Origin: Thiothrix fructosivorans
Lineage (GTDB): Bacteria; Pseudomonadota; Gammaproteobacteria; Thiotrichales; Thiotrichaceae
Assembly (NCBI RefSeq): GCF_017349355.1
Contig: NZ_JAFMPM010000006.1
Coordinates: 1,488,001-1,552,000 of the forward strand
DNA: 64,000 nucleotides
Direction of reading: 5' to 3'
Below, in pieces: positions 16,848 through 25,801 of the stretch (position 1 is the first letter of the stretch; each line of letters begins with the position of its first letter). Both the position numbers and the translations under genes were made by a program. The notes under the pieces were generated by a model. The model was not told the DNA's origin. It did not search any database and saw only the letters and a program-made list of their open reading frames with translations.

Positions 16848-18116
16848 TCAGCGTAGCAGCCACGTTTGTACGGCCGTTTCGAGCACGTTGTCGGTACTAG
16901 GTTGGGCGTTAGCGGTAAGAATAACGCCCGGCTTATGCAACTGCTCGCTAAAGTGTTGCAGGGCGCGGGTTTCGCGCTGGAGTGTTTTAGCCTCTTCCAG
17001 TGAATAGCACACTTGGTACAGCATTTCCCCATCGAAAAAATCGACCTCAACGGTTTCGCGGCAATATGTCAGATTGCGCGTGCGTTGCTTCAAGGCAGTA
17101 AATACTAAATTTTCCAAGGCTTGCCCAAGGTTGCGACTCGGTTTGGTGGCGGTTTGCAAGAAACCGTTATCGAGCGCGTACAGTTTCTTTTGGGATTTGA
17201 TACGTTCTTTGGGTTTGTAATGAAAACGGTCAATGCGTTTCAGCAGAAACGTTTCCTCAAAATAGCCCAGATAGTCGCGAATGGTTTTGTCACTGATGCC
17301 AAAGGTTTGGCTTAACGTGGTGTAGTTCACTTCGCGGGTGGCGTTGGTCATCAGGTAAAAAAATAGGTGTTCCAAGGTGGCGGCGTTGCGTATTTGGTGA
17401 CGCGGCACAATGTCTTGATAGATGATATTTTGCGCATAACTCAGTAATAGGGCTTGCCGAATCGCAGGTGTGGGAGCGGTGAACACTTCGTAAAACCCAC
17501 CCCATTGCAGGTAGGTGTCGAAGGCACGGTTAATGTCGATACGATTTTTACTCAGACTGAGTTCGTCGGCATGGTCGATACCGAGATAGTTTAAATATTC
17601 GTGGAATGAAAATGTATCGAGATGAATATTGAGGCTACGCCCACTCAACAGCGTGTTTAAGTCGTTGGATAGCAGCGAGGAATTCGAGCCAGTAAGGACA
17701 AACTTGATGCCAGTCTTTTCGTATTGGCTTTTCACAAACACTTGCCAGTTGGTAAAAAACTGTACTTCGTCGAGGAAGACGTACACCTTGCCTTGAGGGT
17801 TTGCTAATTGCAGGTAGGTGTCATACAGCGTGTTCAAGTAAGCCGCATGATGACGGTGTTCAATAAACCACGGCTGCTCAAGGTTCAGAAACAGGATGTT
17901 AGTGGGCGGGACTCCCGTCTCCAACAAGTGCTGAATGCCTTGTTTGGCGAGCACGCTTTTCCCACAGCGGCGGATGCCACTGATGGTAATAATCTGGCGT
18001 AACGGCAAGTAAGCGATCAGCGTTTCGCGTTGTGTTCTCAGTACGGCACGGTAGGTTTCGCCATACCAATGCGGGTTTTGGTCGCTGAGAATCGCTTTTA
18101 TGGTATCTGTACTCAT
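16848..18116 (-). CDS. AAA_14/DUF4143 ATP-binding protein
   Basis: A 422-residue P-loop ATPase. Walker A is SGIRRCGKSVL near residue 47 and Walker B is VYVFLDEVQFF near residue 115. VLTGSNSSLLS is the sensor-like block. The C-terminal DUF4143 domain has the nuclease-like EVDFFDGEMLYQVCYSLEE. Proteins of this kind are widespread in archaea and mobile bacterial DNA, with no fixed function. It is convergent with pepP, one base apart, and looks inserted into the pepP-ubiH operon. Confidence 0.85.
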   Translation of the reverse strand: MSTDTIKAILSDQNPHWYGETYRAVLRTQRETLIAYLPLRQIITISGIRRCGKSVLAKQGIQHLLETGVPPTNILFLNLEQPWFIEHRHHAAYLNTLYDTYLQLANPQGKVYVFLDEVQFFTNWQVFVKSQYEKTGIKFVLTGSNSSLLSNDLNTLLSGRSLNIHLDTFSFHEYLNYLGIDHADELSLSKNRIDINRAFDTYLQWGGFYEVFTAPTPAIRQALLLSYAQNIIYQDIVPRHQIRNAATLEHLFFYLMTNATREVNYTTLSQTFGISDKTIRDYLGYFEETFLLKRIDRFHYKPKERIKSQKKLYALDNGFLQTATKPSRNLGQALENLVFTALKQRTRNLTYCRETVEVDFFDGEMLYQVCYSLEEAKTLQRETRALQHFSEQLHKPGVILTANAQPSTDNVLETAVQTWLLR

Positions 18117-18119
18117 GAG

Positions 18120-18165
18120 AAACAGCCTACTATCAAGAAGTATAATTCCAAATAATAGGCTGTTT
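18120..18165 (-). terminator. Inverted repeat, possible terminator of the metallopeptidase gene
   Basis: The arms AAACAGCCTA and TAGGCTGTTT are ten bases long, perfect, and separated by 26 bases. On the minus strand the hairpin lies after the metallopeptidase stop and ends in GTTTCT just before the ATPase start codon. The T tract is weak and the loop is long, so it may instead be an operator for the ATPase gene. Confidence 0.4.
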
Positions 18166-18193
18166 TACCTAAATAGCAAGCATCTGGTCGCTA

Positions 18194-20026
18194 TTAATCC
18201 AGCTTAAACGGGAAGCCGCCGTGTTTGCCAGCGACCCCAGGCAGGTGCTCTTTTAGGTTGCAACGGTGACGCACGGGGCGCGTAGCACCACTGGATTGTT
18301 TCACGATCTTGAACGGTAGCGCATGTTCCCCGCTCGGTAAGTGACCATTCGCATCAACTAAGCCATCGCGGAAGGCGCGTAATGAGCGGTGATGAATACG
18401 GGTGAAACGTTCCTTTGCCAGCCGTACTATACGTGCGCCTGCGGGTTCGCCGCTCTCGCTGACTTGCTCAACAGGCGTGATGAGCGTGTCGGGGTCGGTG
18501 GCTAGTTGCAAGTCATTCCAATTTTCATCCATGACCAGTGTGCCGCCCTTGGCGATGAGGATAAAGAAGCCTAAGCCCGGGCAGAGGTCGATCATCATTT
18601 CATAGCTGTAATACAAGTAACGTTCGGTCATGGTTTTCGTGCCGCTGCCGCGTTGTTCTAGCCCTGCATCCACGGTGCGGGTGACGGTGCTCACGCGGGC
18701 ATTGAGGATGCGTGCGCCTTCGCTCATCGGAATGCGCAGTGCCTCGGCGTTTTCGTAAACAGCTCGCATCAGAGCGGTATTGCCAGCGAAGGAGGCTTCT
18801 TCAAAACGTGTGCCGATGCCGGGGGCGCTTAGGTCGATGTCCTCGTTCCACAACATGCGCCGTTGAAAGACTTCTTTCGCCAGTTCACGCGGGTGCGGGT
18901 CAGCGGGGAATAAGCGTGCATCGGCGTTATACAAGACGCGAGCCAAGGTGGGAAAGGTTACGCCCGTCGGTGGGATGTCCTGAAGTGCCCGTAACATCAT
19001 GCCCTTCACGCGTTCGCTAGCGGCGATGATGGCACTGAAGAAGGCATCAAGGTCACATTGGTTATCGCCTTGCGCGTAGTAGTCCTCGAAAGCCATTTGT
19101 TGTTGTGGGTTAGACTGTTGCATTATGTTGCGCCGTGGCTTGCTTTGGCTAAACGTGGGGGCATTTTGTAGGGTAGCCTTGGCAGTCGGCGGTATTGCTT
19201 CGGCAACGAGTTTGGCGAGAATTTCGTAAATGGCGGCTGTCCACACCGTGGAGCGGTCATGGATTTCCCCCGGTGCGACGTCATAATTCACGCCATTCAA
19301 GGCGGAGCGCAGGAAGGGGAAACTCACGCCCCACAGACCAATCCCAAATTCTTCCGCCAACCCACTGGCTAAGCTCGGATTCATCATGTCGCCGCCGGAT
19401 TCACGGAACAAGCGTTCCACCACGGGGCGGTGGCTGAGGGCGGTGAACATCGACATCATGTCGCCGACAGATTCGTGCAGTGCGCCCGTGTCAATTTCTT
19501 CCGAATACACGTATTGGGGGCGGAAAGAGTCGAGGATGGCATGACCGAGTTCATGCGACACGATGTCGTGGGATAAGCACGTCCAGATTGGGGTGCGTCG
19601 GAACGGTGAGGTAAAAGAACCAAAGTTGAGTGAGGGTGATTCTACGTCATAGTAAGCATTGGCTTCGTCAAATGCGTGCGGACGCAACACCAGAGGGGCA
19701 TTGTGCTTCCACTTCATTTCCCGCCCGATGGCGTTTTCCACTAAATCAAGCGTGTATGCTGCCACTGCAAACGTATTGACTTGATGAAATTGGGGATTGT
19801 CGATGAAATTACCGTTTTTGTTCAGCGTGTCGAACGACAGGTCAGCCGTCGCCCAATCCAGCCCTTGGTAACGCAGATCGCCAAACTCGCCGGTATCTTG
19901 CAAGGTCAGTTTGCTGGAACTCATGCCCGTCAGAAAGTCGCTCTCTATGGGAAATTGATAGTCTTGGAATAGCTCAGGTACGGATGGGTCTTGCAATAAC
20001 ATGCCCATTGATTTGGTATTACTCAT
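18194..20026 (-). CDS. M4/M36-like zinc metallopeptidase (HELGH)
   Basis: A protein of about 610 residues. The zinc site is HDIVSHELGHAILDSF, with the probable third ligand Glu in GALHESVGDMMSMF about 30 residues on, the arrangement of gluzincins such as thermolysin. No signal peptide is seen, unlike secreted M4 enzymes. The ATG at 20026 is preferred because GAGGG lies ten bases upstream; a start at 20131 would add 35 atypical residues. The C-terminal third has no recognisable domain. It lies between the pepP and ubiH halves of a conserved operon. Confidence 0.75.
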   Translation of the reverse strand: MSNTKSMGMLLQDPSVPELFQDYQFPIESDFLTGMSSSKLTLQDTGEFGDLRYQGLDWATADLSFDTLNKNGNFIDNPQFHQVNTFAVAAYTLDLVENAIGREMKWKHNAPLVLRPHAFDEANAYYDVESPSLNFGSFTSPFRRTPIWTCLSHDIVSHELGHAILDSFRPQYVYSEEIDTGALHESVGDMMSMFTALSHRPVVERLFRESGGDMMNPSLASGLAEEFGIGLWGVSFPFLRSALNGVNYDVAPGEIHDRSTVWTAAIYEILAKLVAEAIPPTAKATLQNAPTFSQSKPRRNIMQQSNPQQQMAFEDYYAQGDNQCDLDAFFSAIIAASERVKGMMLRALQDIPPTGVTFPTLARVLYNADARLFPADPHPRELAKEVFQRRMLWNEDIDLSAPGIGTRFEEASFAGNTALMRAVYENAEALRIPMSEGARILNARVSTVTRTVDAGLEQRGSGTKTMTERYLYYSYEMMIDLCPGLGFFILIAKGGTLVMDENWNDLQLATDPDTLITPVEQVSESGEPAGARIVRLAKERFTRIHHRSLRAFRDGLVDANGHLPSGEHALPFKIVKQSSGATRPVRHRCNLKEHLPGVAGKHGGFPFKLD

Positions 20027-20198
20027 GGTGCTCGCCCTCGTGCAGTTTAGGTGGAAAAGTGCTCTATGCTTGGACATTACGCGGTATACAGTGGGTAGGT
20101 AATCACCAGAACAAGGTATTTTGTGCGGCACTACTCGATGCTTGACACCTCGGCTGGTTTATTCAAGGATGCAGGATGATTCTGAGTGAGGACGCGCA

Positions 20199-21416
20199 AT
20201 GTTTGATGTGTTAATTGTCGGTGGTGGCATGGTGGGCGCAAGCCTCGCAGTGGCACTCAAGCCCTTGAAGCTGAAAATCGGTTTGATCGAAGCTTTCAAC
20301 TTCGGCGTGGCGGAACAGCCGAGTTACGACGACCGTTCCATTGCGCTGTCCTACGGTTCGAGCCGCATTTATCAGGGCATGGGGTTGTGGCATAAGCTGA
20401 AAAACGGTGTGGAAAATATCCAGTATATCCACATCTCTGATCGTGGGCATTTTGGCGCAACCCGTTTGGCGGCGACGCAGGAACATGTTCCTGCTTTGGG
20501 TTACGTGGTGGAAAGTCGCGTGTTGGGTAAATTGCTCTACGACGAACTCAGCGCTGACAACACCATCGAATTGCTCGTTCCAGCGAAAGTGTTTGGGGTG
20601 GAGCAAACCGCTGATTATGCGCAGGTGAGCCTCGAACGTGCTGGCGTGGTGGATACGGTGCAAACCCGCTTGCTGGTGGTGTCGGATGGGGTGAATTCCA
20701 CAGTGCGCGATTTGCTGGGGATTGCCACGACGCGCCGCGAATACCACCAAACGGCGTTGATTGCGAATGTCACCACCGCAGAACAGCACCGTCACACGGC
20801 TTATGAACGCTTTACCCCTAATGGCCCGCTGGCGCTATTGCCGTTGACTGAAGGGCGCTATTCGCTGGTGTGGACGCATCGGGATGAAGAGGTTGCGGCA
20901 ACAATGGCGTTGGATGATGCCGCGTTTTTACGCAAGTTGCAGGCGGAATTTGGCTATCGGCAAGGCGTATTTACCAAAGTCGGGCAACGCGCCACTTACC
21001 CGCTGGTTTTGCAGAAGTCGGTGGGGGAAGTGGCAGGACGGGCGGTGGTGATCGGCAATTCGTCGCACGCGCTGCATCCGGTGGCGGGGCAGGGCTTGAA
21101 TCTGGGCTTGCGGGATGTGGCAACGCTGGCGGATTTGTTAGCGGATGCGGCACGCACGGGTGCGGATTGTGGTGATGCGGATTTGTTGGCGGATTATGCG
21201 CAACGTCGCCAGCCAGATTATGCAGCGGTGCTGCAATACACCGATACGCTGGTGCGGATTTTTTCCAATGATTTTGCGCCCTTGGGTCATGCGCGGGCGG
21301 GGGGCTTGCTGGCGGTGGATCGTGTGCCGTGGTTGCGGCATTGGATTACGCGTCAAAGCATGGGCTTGCGGCATCGCCAAGCGCGTTTATCCAGAGGCTT
21401 GGGGCTGGCAGTATGA
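20199..21416 (+). CDS. ubiH: 2-octaprenyl-6-methoxyphenol hydroxylase UbiH
   Basis: A 405-residue flavin monooxygenase. The FAD fold is VLIVGGGMVGASLAVAL. The second FAD block reads VIGNSSHALHPVAGQGLNLGLRDV; GN in place of GD is typical of UbiH. The C-terminal FAPLGHARAGGLLAVDR also matches UbiH. It hydroxylates the ring of the ubiquinone precursor. Its stop overlaps the next gene by four bases (ATGA). In E. coli it follows pepP directly. Confidence 0.9.
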   Translation: MFDVLIVGGGMVGASLAVALKPLKLKIGLIEAFNFGVAEQPSYDDRSIALSYGSSRIYQGMGLWHKLKNGVENIQYIHISDRGHFGATRLAATQEHVPALGYVVESRVLGKLLYDELSADNTIELLVPAKVFGVEQTADYAQVSLERAGVVDTVQTRLLVVSDGVNSTVRDLLGIATTRREYHQTALIANVTTAEQHRHTAYERFTPNGPLALLPLTEGRYSLVWTHRDEEVAATMALDDAAFLRKLQAEFGYRQGVFTKVGQRATYPLVLQKSVGEVAGRAVVIGNSSHALHPVAGQGLNLGLRDVATLADLLADAARTGADCGDADLLADYAQRRQPDYAAVLQYTDTLVRIFSNDFAPLGHARAGGLLAVDRVPWLRHWITRQSMGLRHRQARLSRGLGLAV

Positions 21417-22012
21417 TGGATACGGTGATTGATACCTTAGCCGAGCGCGGCTGGTTAGTGCTGCCTGACTTTTTAGCGCCGGAACAAGTGGCGGAATTAC
21501 GCGAACAGGCGCAGGCGCAATGGGCGGCGGGTGAATTTCACGCGGCAGGTGTCGGGCGAGCGCACGAGCTGAACGTGAATGAATCTATTCGTGGTGATCA
21601 GGTGCAATGGTTAGAACCCGCAGAACAGGGCGTGTTAGCCGATTACCAAGCCTTTATGGACGATTTGCGGGTGAATCTGAACCGTGCGCTGTATTTGGGT
21701 TTGTTTGAATTTGAAGCGCATTTTGCGGTGTATCCACCGGGCGCGTTTTATCGGCGGCATCTGGATAATTTTAGGGGTACGTCGGCGCGGATTATCACTG
21801 CCGTCTTGTATTTGAATGAGGGGTGGGATGAGGCGGATTGCGGGCAGTTGCGCTTGTATACCACGGGGGAAGAGGGCGGCGACTACGTGGATATTTTCCC
21901 AGAGGCGGGGCAATTGGTGCTGTTTCGTAGTGCGAAATTTTGGCATGAAGTGCTGCCAGCCCGTCGGGAACGTTTCAGTTTGACGGGCTGGCTGCGGACG
22001 CGTGCCCATTAA
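21413..22012 (+). CDS. 2OG-Fe(II) oxygenase, prolyl-4-hydroxylase type
   Basis: A 199-residue double-stranded beta-helix dioxygenase. Iron ligands are His and Asp in YRRHLDNF and the distal His in FWHEVLPARRERFSL, whose Arg binds 2-oxoglutarate. FPEAGQLVLFRS precedes the distal His, as in P4H and SM-20-like enzymes. The substrate is unknown and could be a protein residue. The ATG at 21413 overlaps the ubiH stop, so translation is coupled. A second ATG follows at 21416. The 3' end overlaps the convergent transglycosylase gene by four bases. Confidence 0.85.
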   Translation: MMDTVIDTLAERGWLVLPDFLAPEQVAELREQAQAQWAAGEFHAAGVGRAHELNVNESIRGDQVQWLEPAEQGVLADYQAFMDDLRVNLNRALYLGLFEFEAHFAVYPPGAFYRRHLDNFRGTSARIITAVLYLNEGWDEADCGQLRLYTTGEEGGDYVDIFPEAGQLVLFRSAKFWHEVLPARRERFSLTGWLRTRAH

Positions 22013-22650
22013 TCGCTGGCGAATTCATCCCATTGGAAACGGGGTTCGGGCTTCGGCGCGGGTTTGCGGTAAGCGACCAGTACCGGACGTACTGTTCTCG
22101 CTTGGTTATTATTATAGCTAGCGCGGCGTGCGGGTATATTGCGCCCGTTGCTGGCGAGCTTGCTGTAGGCATTTAAGACGCGGCGGGTGTACACGGCAGT
22201 TTCTTGAATGGGTACAGCCGCGCCGTAATAATCGACGCGCCCTTCGCCTGCATTATAAGCAGCGATGGCGTGCGGTAGGCTGCCGCCGTAACGGTTGAGC
22301 AACCAGCGTAAATAGCGTGTGCCCCCGTCGATGTTTTGGTAGGGGTCAAAGCGGTCGTACACACCGAAACGGCGGGCGGTGGCAGGCATTAATTGCATCA
22401 AACCGCCCGCACCTTTGTTGGAACTCGCTTGATTTTTAAAGCAACTTTCAGCGGTAATCACTGCTTTGATCAACGCGGGATTGATGCGGTATCGCATGGC
22501 AGCGGCGGCAATCGCATCGTTGTAAACATAGGCTTTTTGGTGCAACACATTCACATGTTGTTGGTCACACGAAGCGGCGAAACTGCTGAACGATATACTC
22601 AGCAGCGCAACAACTCCGAGGAGTTGCTTGATAATCTTCGGTTTTTTCAT
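22009..22650 (-). CDS. Lytic transglycosylase, SLT family
   Basis: A 213-residue exported protein. The signal peptide core is LLGVVALLSISFSSFA. The SLT goose-lysozyme fold has the catalytic Glu in AVITAESCFKN, then GAGGLMQLMPATARRFG and AIAAYNAGEGRVDYYG. It cleaves peptidoglycan to 1,6-anhydro products in the periplasm. A basic C-terminal tail (YRKPAPKPEPR) follows the domain. Confidence 0.9.
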   Translation of the reverse strand: MKKPKIIKQLLGVVALLSISFSSFAASCDQQHVNVLHQKAYVYNDAIAAAAMRYRINPALIKAVITAESCFKNQASSNKGAGGLMQLMPATARRFGVYDRFDPYQNIDGGTRYLRWLLNRYGGSLPHAIAAYNAGEGRVDYYGAAVPIQETAVYTRRVLNAYSKLASNGRNIPARRASYNNNQARTVRPVLVAYRKPAPKPEPRFQWDEFASD

Positions 22651-22841
22651 AGGTAACGATACGACACTACATGTAAAAATTAGGGCAAACGGTATTCTAG
22701 CCCATAACTTTTAGGACTCATAGGCTTTGGGCGAATTGTTGTCGGTCATCGTTGCGCTTATGTGGGTTGTGAAGTCGCGCTTAGGTACGATTTGCTGCCA
22801 TGCTATCATTGGAGCGTTGCTAAAGTTGGTAGGGAATGTGG

Positions 22842-22916
22842 ATGATGAAAACTGATCATGAAGTGCGTACTTTCCTTTTTACCCTCACGTTAAACAAGGA
22901 TGATGATCGTGAATAA
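22842..22916 (+). pseudogene. 25-codon remnant resembling the mcrC 3' end
   Basis: A short reading frame ends FLFTLTLNKDDDRE and stops. The last residues of mcrC in this window (nt 27020-27066) read FFLSTLTLTKDDNRE. The DNA of the last 40 bases differs at only a few positions and includes the ribosome site of the following DUF1016 gene. I read it as the leftover tail of a second mcrC copy. The 190 bases upstream of it show no gene. Confidence 0.6.
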
Positions 22917-24021
22917 TAATTTGCAATTTGATCAGTTGGTTGAACTGTTCCGCCTAACGCATCAGGAAACCCAATACCGAGCCAGCCGCACAGTTGATAC
23001 ATACTTGGTTGTACGCAATTGGTTGTTTGGTTGGTATATCGTCGAGTTTGAGAACGGCAATGCGGGTCATGCAGAACTGTATGGGCAAGCATTAATGATG
23101 AAGTTGGCAAAGGAACTCGGAAACCCGCAGATCAAGGGCATTTCGATAACCAGCCTAAAACAATGTCGCCGATTCTATAGTGCTTATAAATTAGTTGATA
23201 AAACAGCATCAATAATGACTTTTGAGGAGGAAAAGATGCGGCAGGCACTGTCTGCCTCATCTTCTCTGACGACGCCATTTAATGCTATGCAAGAATTTAT
23301 TACACAGTTAATGCCCTGTTTTACGTTAGGCTGGTCGCACTATGTCACATTGCTAACCATTGACAACTCAAGCGAGAGGCGTTTTTACGAGATCGAAGCG
23401 ACGGCAAACAGTTGGAGTGTGCGCGAGTTAGAGCGGCAAATTGCCAGTTCCTTGTATGAACGTTTGGCTCTGAGCCGTAACAAGGATGAAATTCGCCAAT
23501 TGGCAGAACAGGGGTTGGTTATTGAGAAAGCCGCAGACATCATCAAAAATCCATTCGTGTTGGAGTTTCTGGGGTTGGAAGAGAGAGCTGGCTATTCCGA
23601 ATATGAGTTAGAAGCAGCCATCATCAACAAGATTGAACATTTCTTGCTGGAACTTGGCAAAGGCTTTTTATTTGAAGCACGGCAGAAACGTTTTACCTTT
23701 GATAATGATCACTTTTATGTTGACCTCGTTTTTTACAACCGCCTGTTACGCTGTTATGTGTTGATTGACCTCAAACGTGACAAACTGACCCATCAGGATT
23801 TGGGGCAAATGCAGATGTACGTCAACTATTTTGACCGTTACGTTAAAACTGATGATGAGCTGCCGACAGTGGGAATTGTGTTGTGCCATCGCAAGAATGA
23901 CGCGTTAGTAGAACTGACATTGCCAAAAGATGCGAATATCTTTGCTTCCAAATATCAACTGTATTTGCCATCGAAAGAAGAATTAAAATATCAGTTAGAA
24001 ACAATTGAGATCGATTTGTAG
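22909..24021 (+). CDS. DUF1016/YhcG-type PDDEXK nuclease
   Basis: A protein of about 370 residues with the N-terminal DUF1016 helical domain and a C-terminal PD-(D/E)xK domain. The active-site pattern is FYVDLVFYN followed by CYVLIDLKRDKL at about residues 270-290. FVLEFLGLEE precedes the nuclease domain as in YhcG proteins, which are linked to mobile DNA and restriction loci. AAGGA eight bases upstream favours the GTG at 22909 over the ATGs at 22900 and 22903. mcrB follows after 19 bases. DNA cleavage is inferred from the motif. Confidence 0.8.
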   Translation: MNNNLQFDQLVELFRLTHQETQYRASRTVDTYLVVRNWLFGWYIVEFENGNAGHAELYGQALMMKLAKELGNPQIKGISITSLKQCRRFYSAYKLVDKTASIMTFEEEKMRQALSASSSLTTPFNAMQEFITQLMPCFTLGWSHYVTLLTIDNSSERRFYEIEATANSWSVRELERQIASSLYERLALSRNKDEIRQLAEQGLVIEKAADIIKNPFVLEFLGLEERAGYSEYELEAAIINKIEHFLLELGKGFLFEARQKRFTFDNDHFYVDLVFYNRLLRCYVLIDLKRDKLTHQDLGQMQMYVNYFDRYVKTDDELPTVGIVLCHRKNDALVELTLPKDANIFASKYQLYLPSKEELKYQLETIEIDL

Positions 24022-24040
24022 TTTTTTATTATGGGGATTT

Positions 24041-25801
24041 ATGGGTTTTGAAGATTATGCAAGTGAGAGTGTTAAAAAACTGTTTGATAGTTTTAACACG
24101 GATGAAGATCGCAAGTGGGCTTGGATGGTTATAAAAAAGCTTAAAGAATATTTTCCAAAAGCAGACCATCATCTCTTTTTTGAGCAATCTAAAAGCTATA
24201 ATGATCGTTGGACTATTAGGATTGGAGTGAAACCGAAAAATCAGACAAGAGGGTATTATTCTTTTATCCTTGCAAAAGATAAAAAAGAACATGATGCTTC
24301 TATATGGGCACATAGTGCTGGATATGATCAAGGGCGATTTGTAAAATTGTTAAAAGAAGAAGGGAAAGAAAAATATTATGTAAGTTCTTCAATGCATCGC
24401 GAGGAGAAGGATGTATTGGAATGGCTTGAACTTTGTAAAAAAGTTTCAGAAAAAATAGGGGTTCGATTTGATGGTAATGGTTATATGCCAAAAGACTACG
24501 ACAAGAAACAAGAGAAAGGTACTATTATTATGAAAAATTTATCATTAAATACTATTCTTTATGGATCGCCAGGTACAGGAAAAACCTATCACACTATCAA
24601 TAAATCACTCGAAATTCTTGATAAACCATTTCTTGATGCGAATATTAAAGACAGGGAAAAGCTGAAGAAGCGGTTTGATGAGTTACGCAAAGAGGAAAAA
24701 ATTGCCTTCACAACTTTTCATCAAAGTTTCAGTTACGAAGACTTTATTGAGGGAATTCGTGCTAATGCTATCGATGGAAAAATTGAGTATAAAGTTGAAG
24801 ACGGTATTTTCAAAAAAATTGCAATAGCAGCCAGCCTACAAACAAAATCAAATTTTGATGAAGTATATGAGAAGCTATGTGATGAGATAGAAGAAAAAGG
24901 TCTTGTTTTGAGAACGTTAGCCCACGATAGACCGTTTGATGTTAGAATCTCCGGTACTGGAAATTTGTCAGCAATCCCACAAACGGGCAATGGCAATACC
25001 ATGTCAATTACCAAGGAAAATTTACGCAAGTTTCTCTTGGAAGATAAAAAGATTGATTGGATTATTTATGCTCGTAGTATCAAAAAACATATCGAAACGA
25101 CATACGGTTTCAGAAAAAATGAAGAAAAATCCAATTATGTCTTGATTATTGATGAAATCAACCGTGGCAACATCGCCAACATCTTCGGCGAGCTAATCAC
25201 GCTAATTGAACCTTCCAAAAGGGCAGGCGCACCAGAAGCTTTATCTGTCACACTACCTTATTCCAATGCTTATTCCAAAGAGGAATTTTCCGTACCGGAT
25301 AATCTCTACATCATTGGCACAATGAACACGGCTGATCGTTCGCTGGCGTTGATGGACACTGCATTACGTCGTCGTTTCCACTTTGAAGAGATGATGCCGA
25401 AGCCGGAGCTTTTGCGCGGTATTATCGTTGATGGTGTGAATATCGAGTTATTATTGGCACGAATGAATAAAAGAATCACTGCCTTGTATGATCGTGATCA
25501 CACATTAGGTCATGCGTTTTTTATGTCACTAACCAATGAGTCACCATTAGCGAAATTGCGCGAGGTGTTTGAGCGACAAATTTTACCTTTGCTGCAAGAA
25601 TATTTCTTTGAGGATTGGAATAAAATTCGGTTGGTTGTTGGTAATGCGCTAATTGTTACAGAAAACGTAGAAGCTGATTTATTTGAAAGTAGTCCAGAGG
25701 GTTTGGTTAACTCGAAAATTTATCGTATTAATCTTGATGCGTTAGATGATCCAAAAACCTATATGCGTATTTATGATAAAGCGATGAAGCCCAGTGTATG
25801 A
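24041..25801 (+). CDS. mcrB: McrB-type restriction AAA+ GTPase
   Basis: A 586-residue protein. Residues 1-160 form an unfamiliar N-terminal domain, probably the DNA-recognition part. The motor has Walker A GSPGTGKT at 175-182, Walker B VLIIDEINRG near 368 and the McrB signature MNTADRS near 429, followed by LRRRFHF. McrB hydrolyses GTP and translocates DNA to drive McrC cleavage of modified DNA. The gene is visibly more AT-rich than its flanks, consistent with transfer. Its last four bases overlap mcrC. Confidence 0.92.
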   Translation: MGFEDYASESVKKLFDSFNTDEDRKWAWMVIKKLKEYFPKADHHLFFEQSKSYNDRWTIRIGVKPKNQTRGYYSFILAKDKKEHDASIWAHSAGYDQGRFVKLLKEEGKEKYYVSSSMHREEKDVLEWLELCKKVSEKIGVRFDGNGYMPKDYDKKQEKGTIIMKNLSLNTILYGSPGTGKTYHTINKSLEILDKPFLDANIKDREKLKKRFDELRKEEKIAFTTFHQSFSYEDFIEGIRANAIDGKIEYKVEDGIFKKIAIAASLQTKSNFDEVYEKLCDEIEEKGLVLRTLAHDRPFDVRISGTGNLSAIPQTGNGNTMSITKENLRKFLLEDKKIDWIIYARSIKKHIETTYGFRKNEEKSNYVLIIDEINRGNIANIFGELITLIEPSKRAGAPEALSVTLPYSNAYSKEEFSVPDNLYIIGTMNTADRSLALMDTALRRRFHFEEMMPKPELLRGIIVDGVNIELLLARMNKRITALYDRDHTLGHAFFMSLTNESPLAKLREVFERQILPLLQEYFFEDWNKIRLVVGNALIVTENVEADLFESSPEGLVNSKIYRINLDALDDPKTYMRIYDKAMKPSV

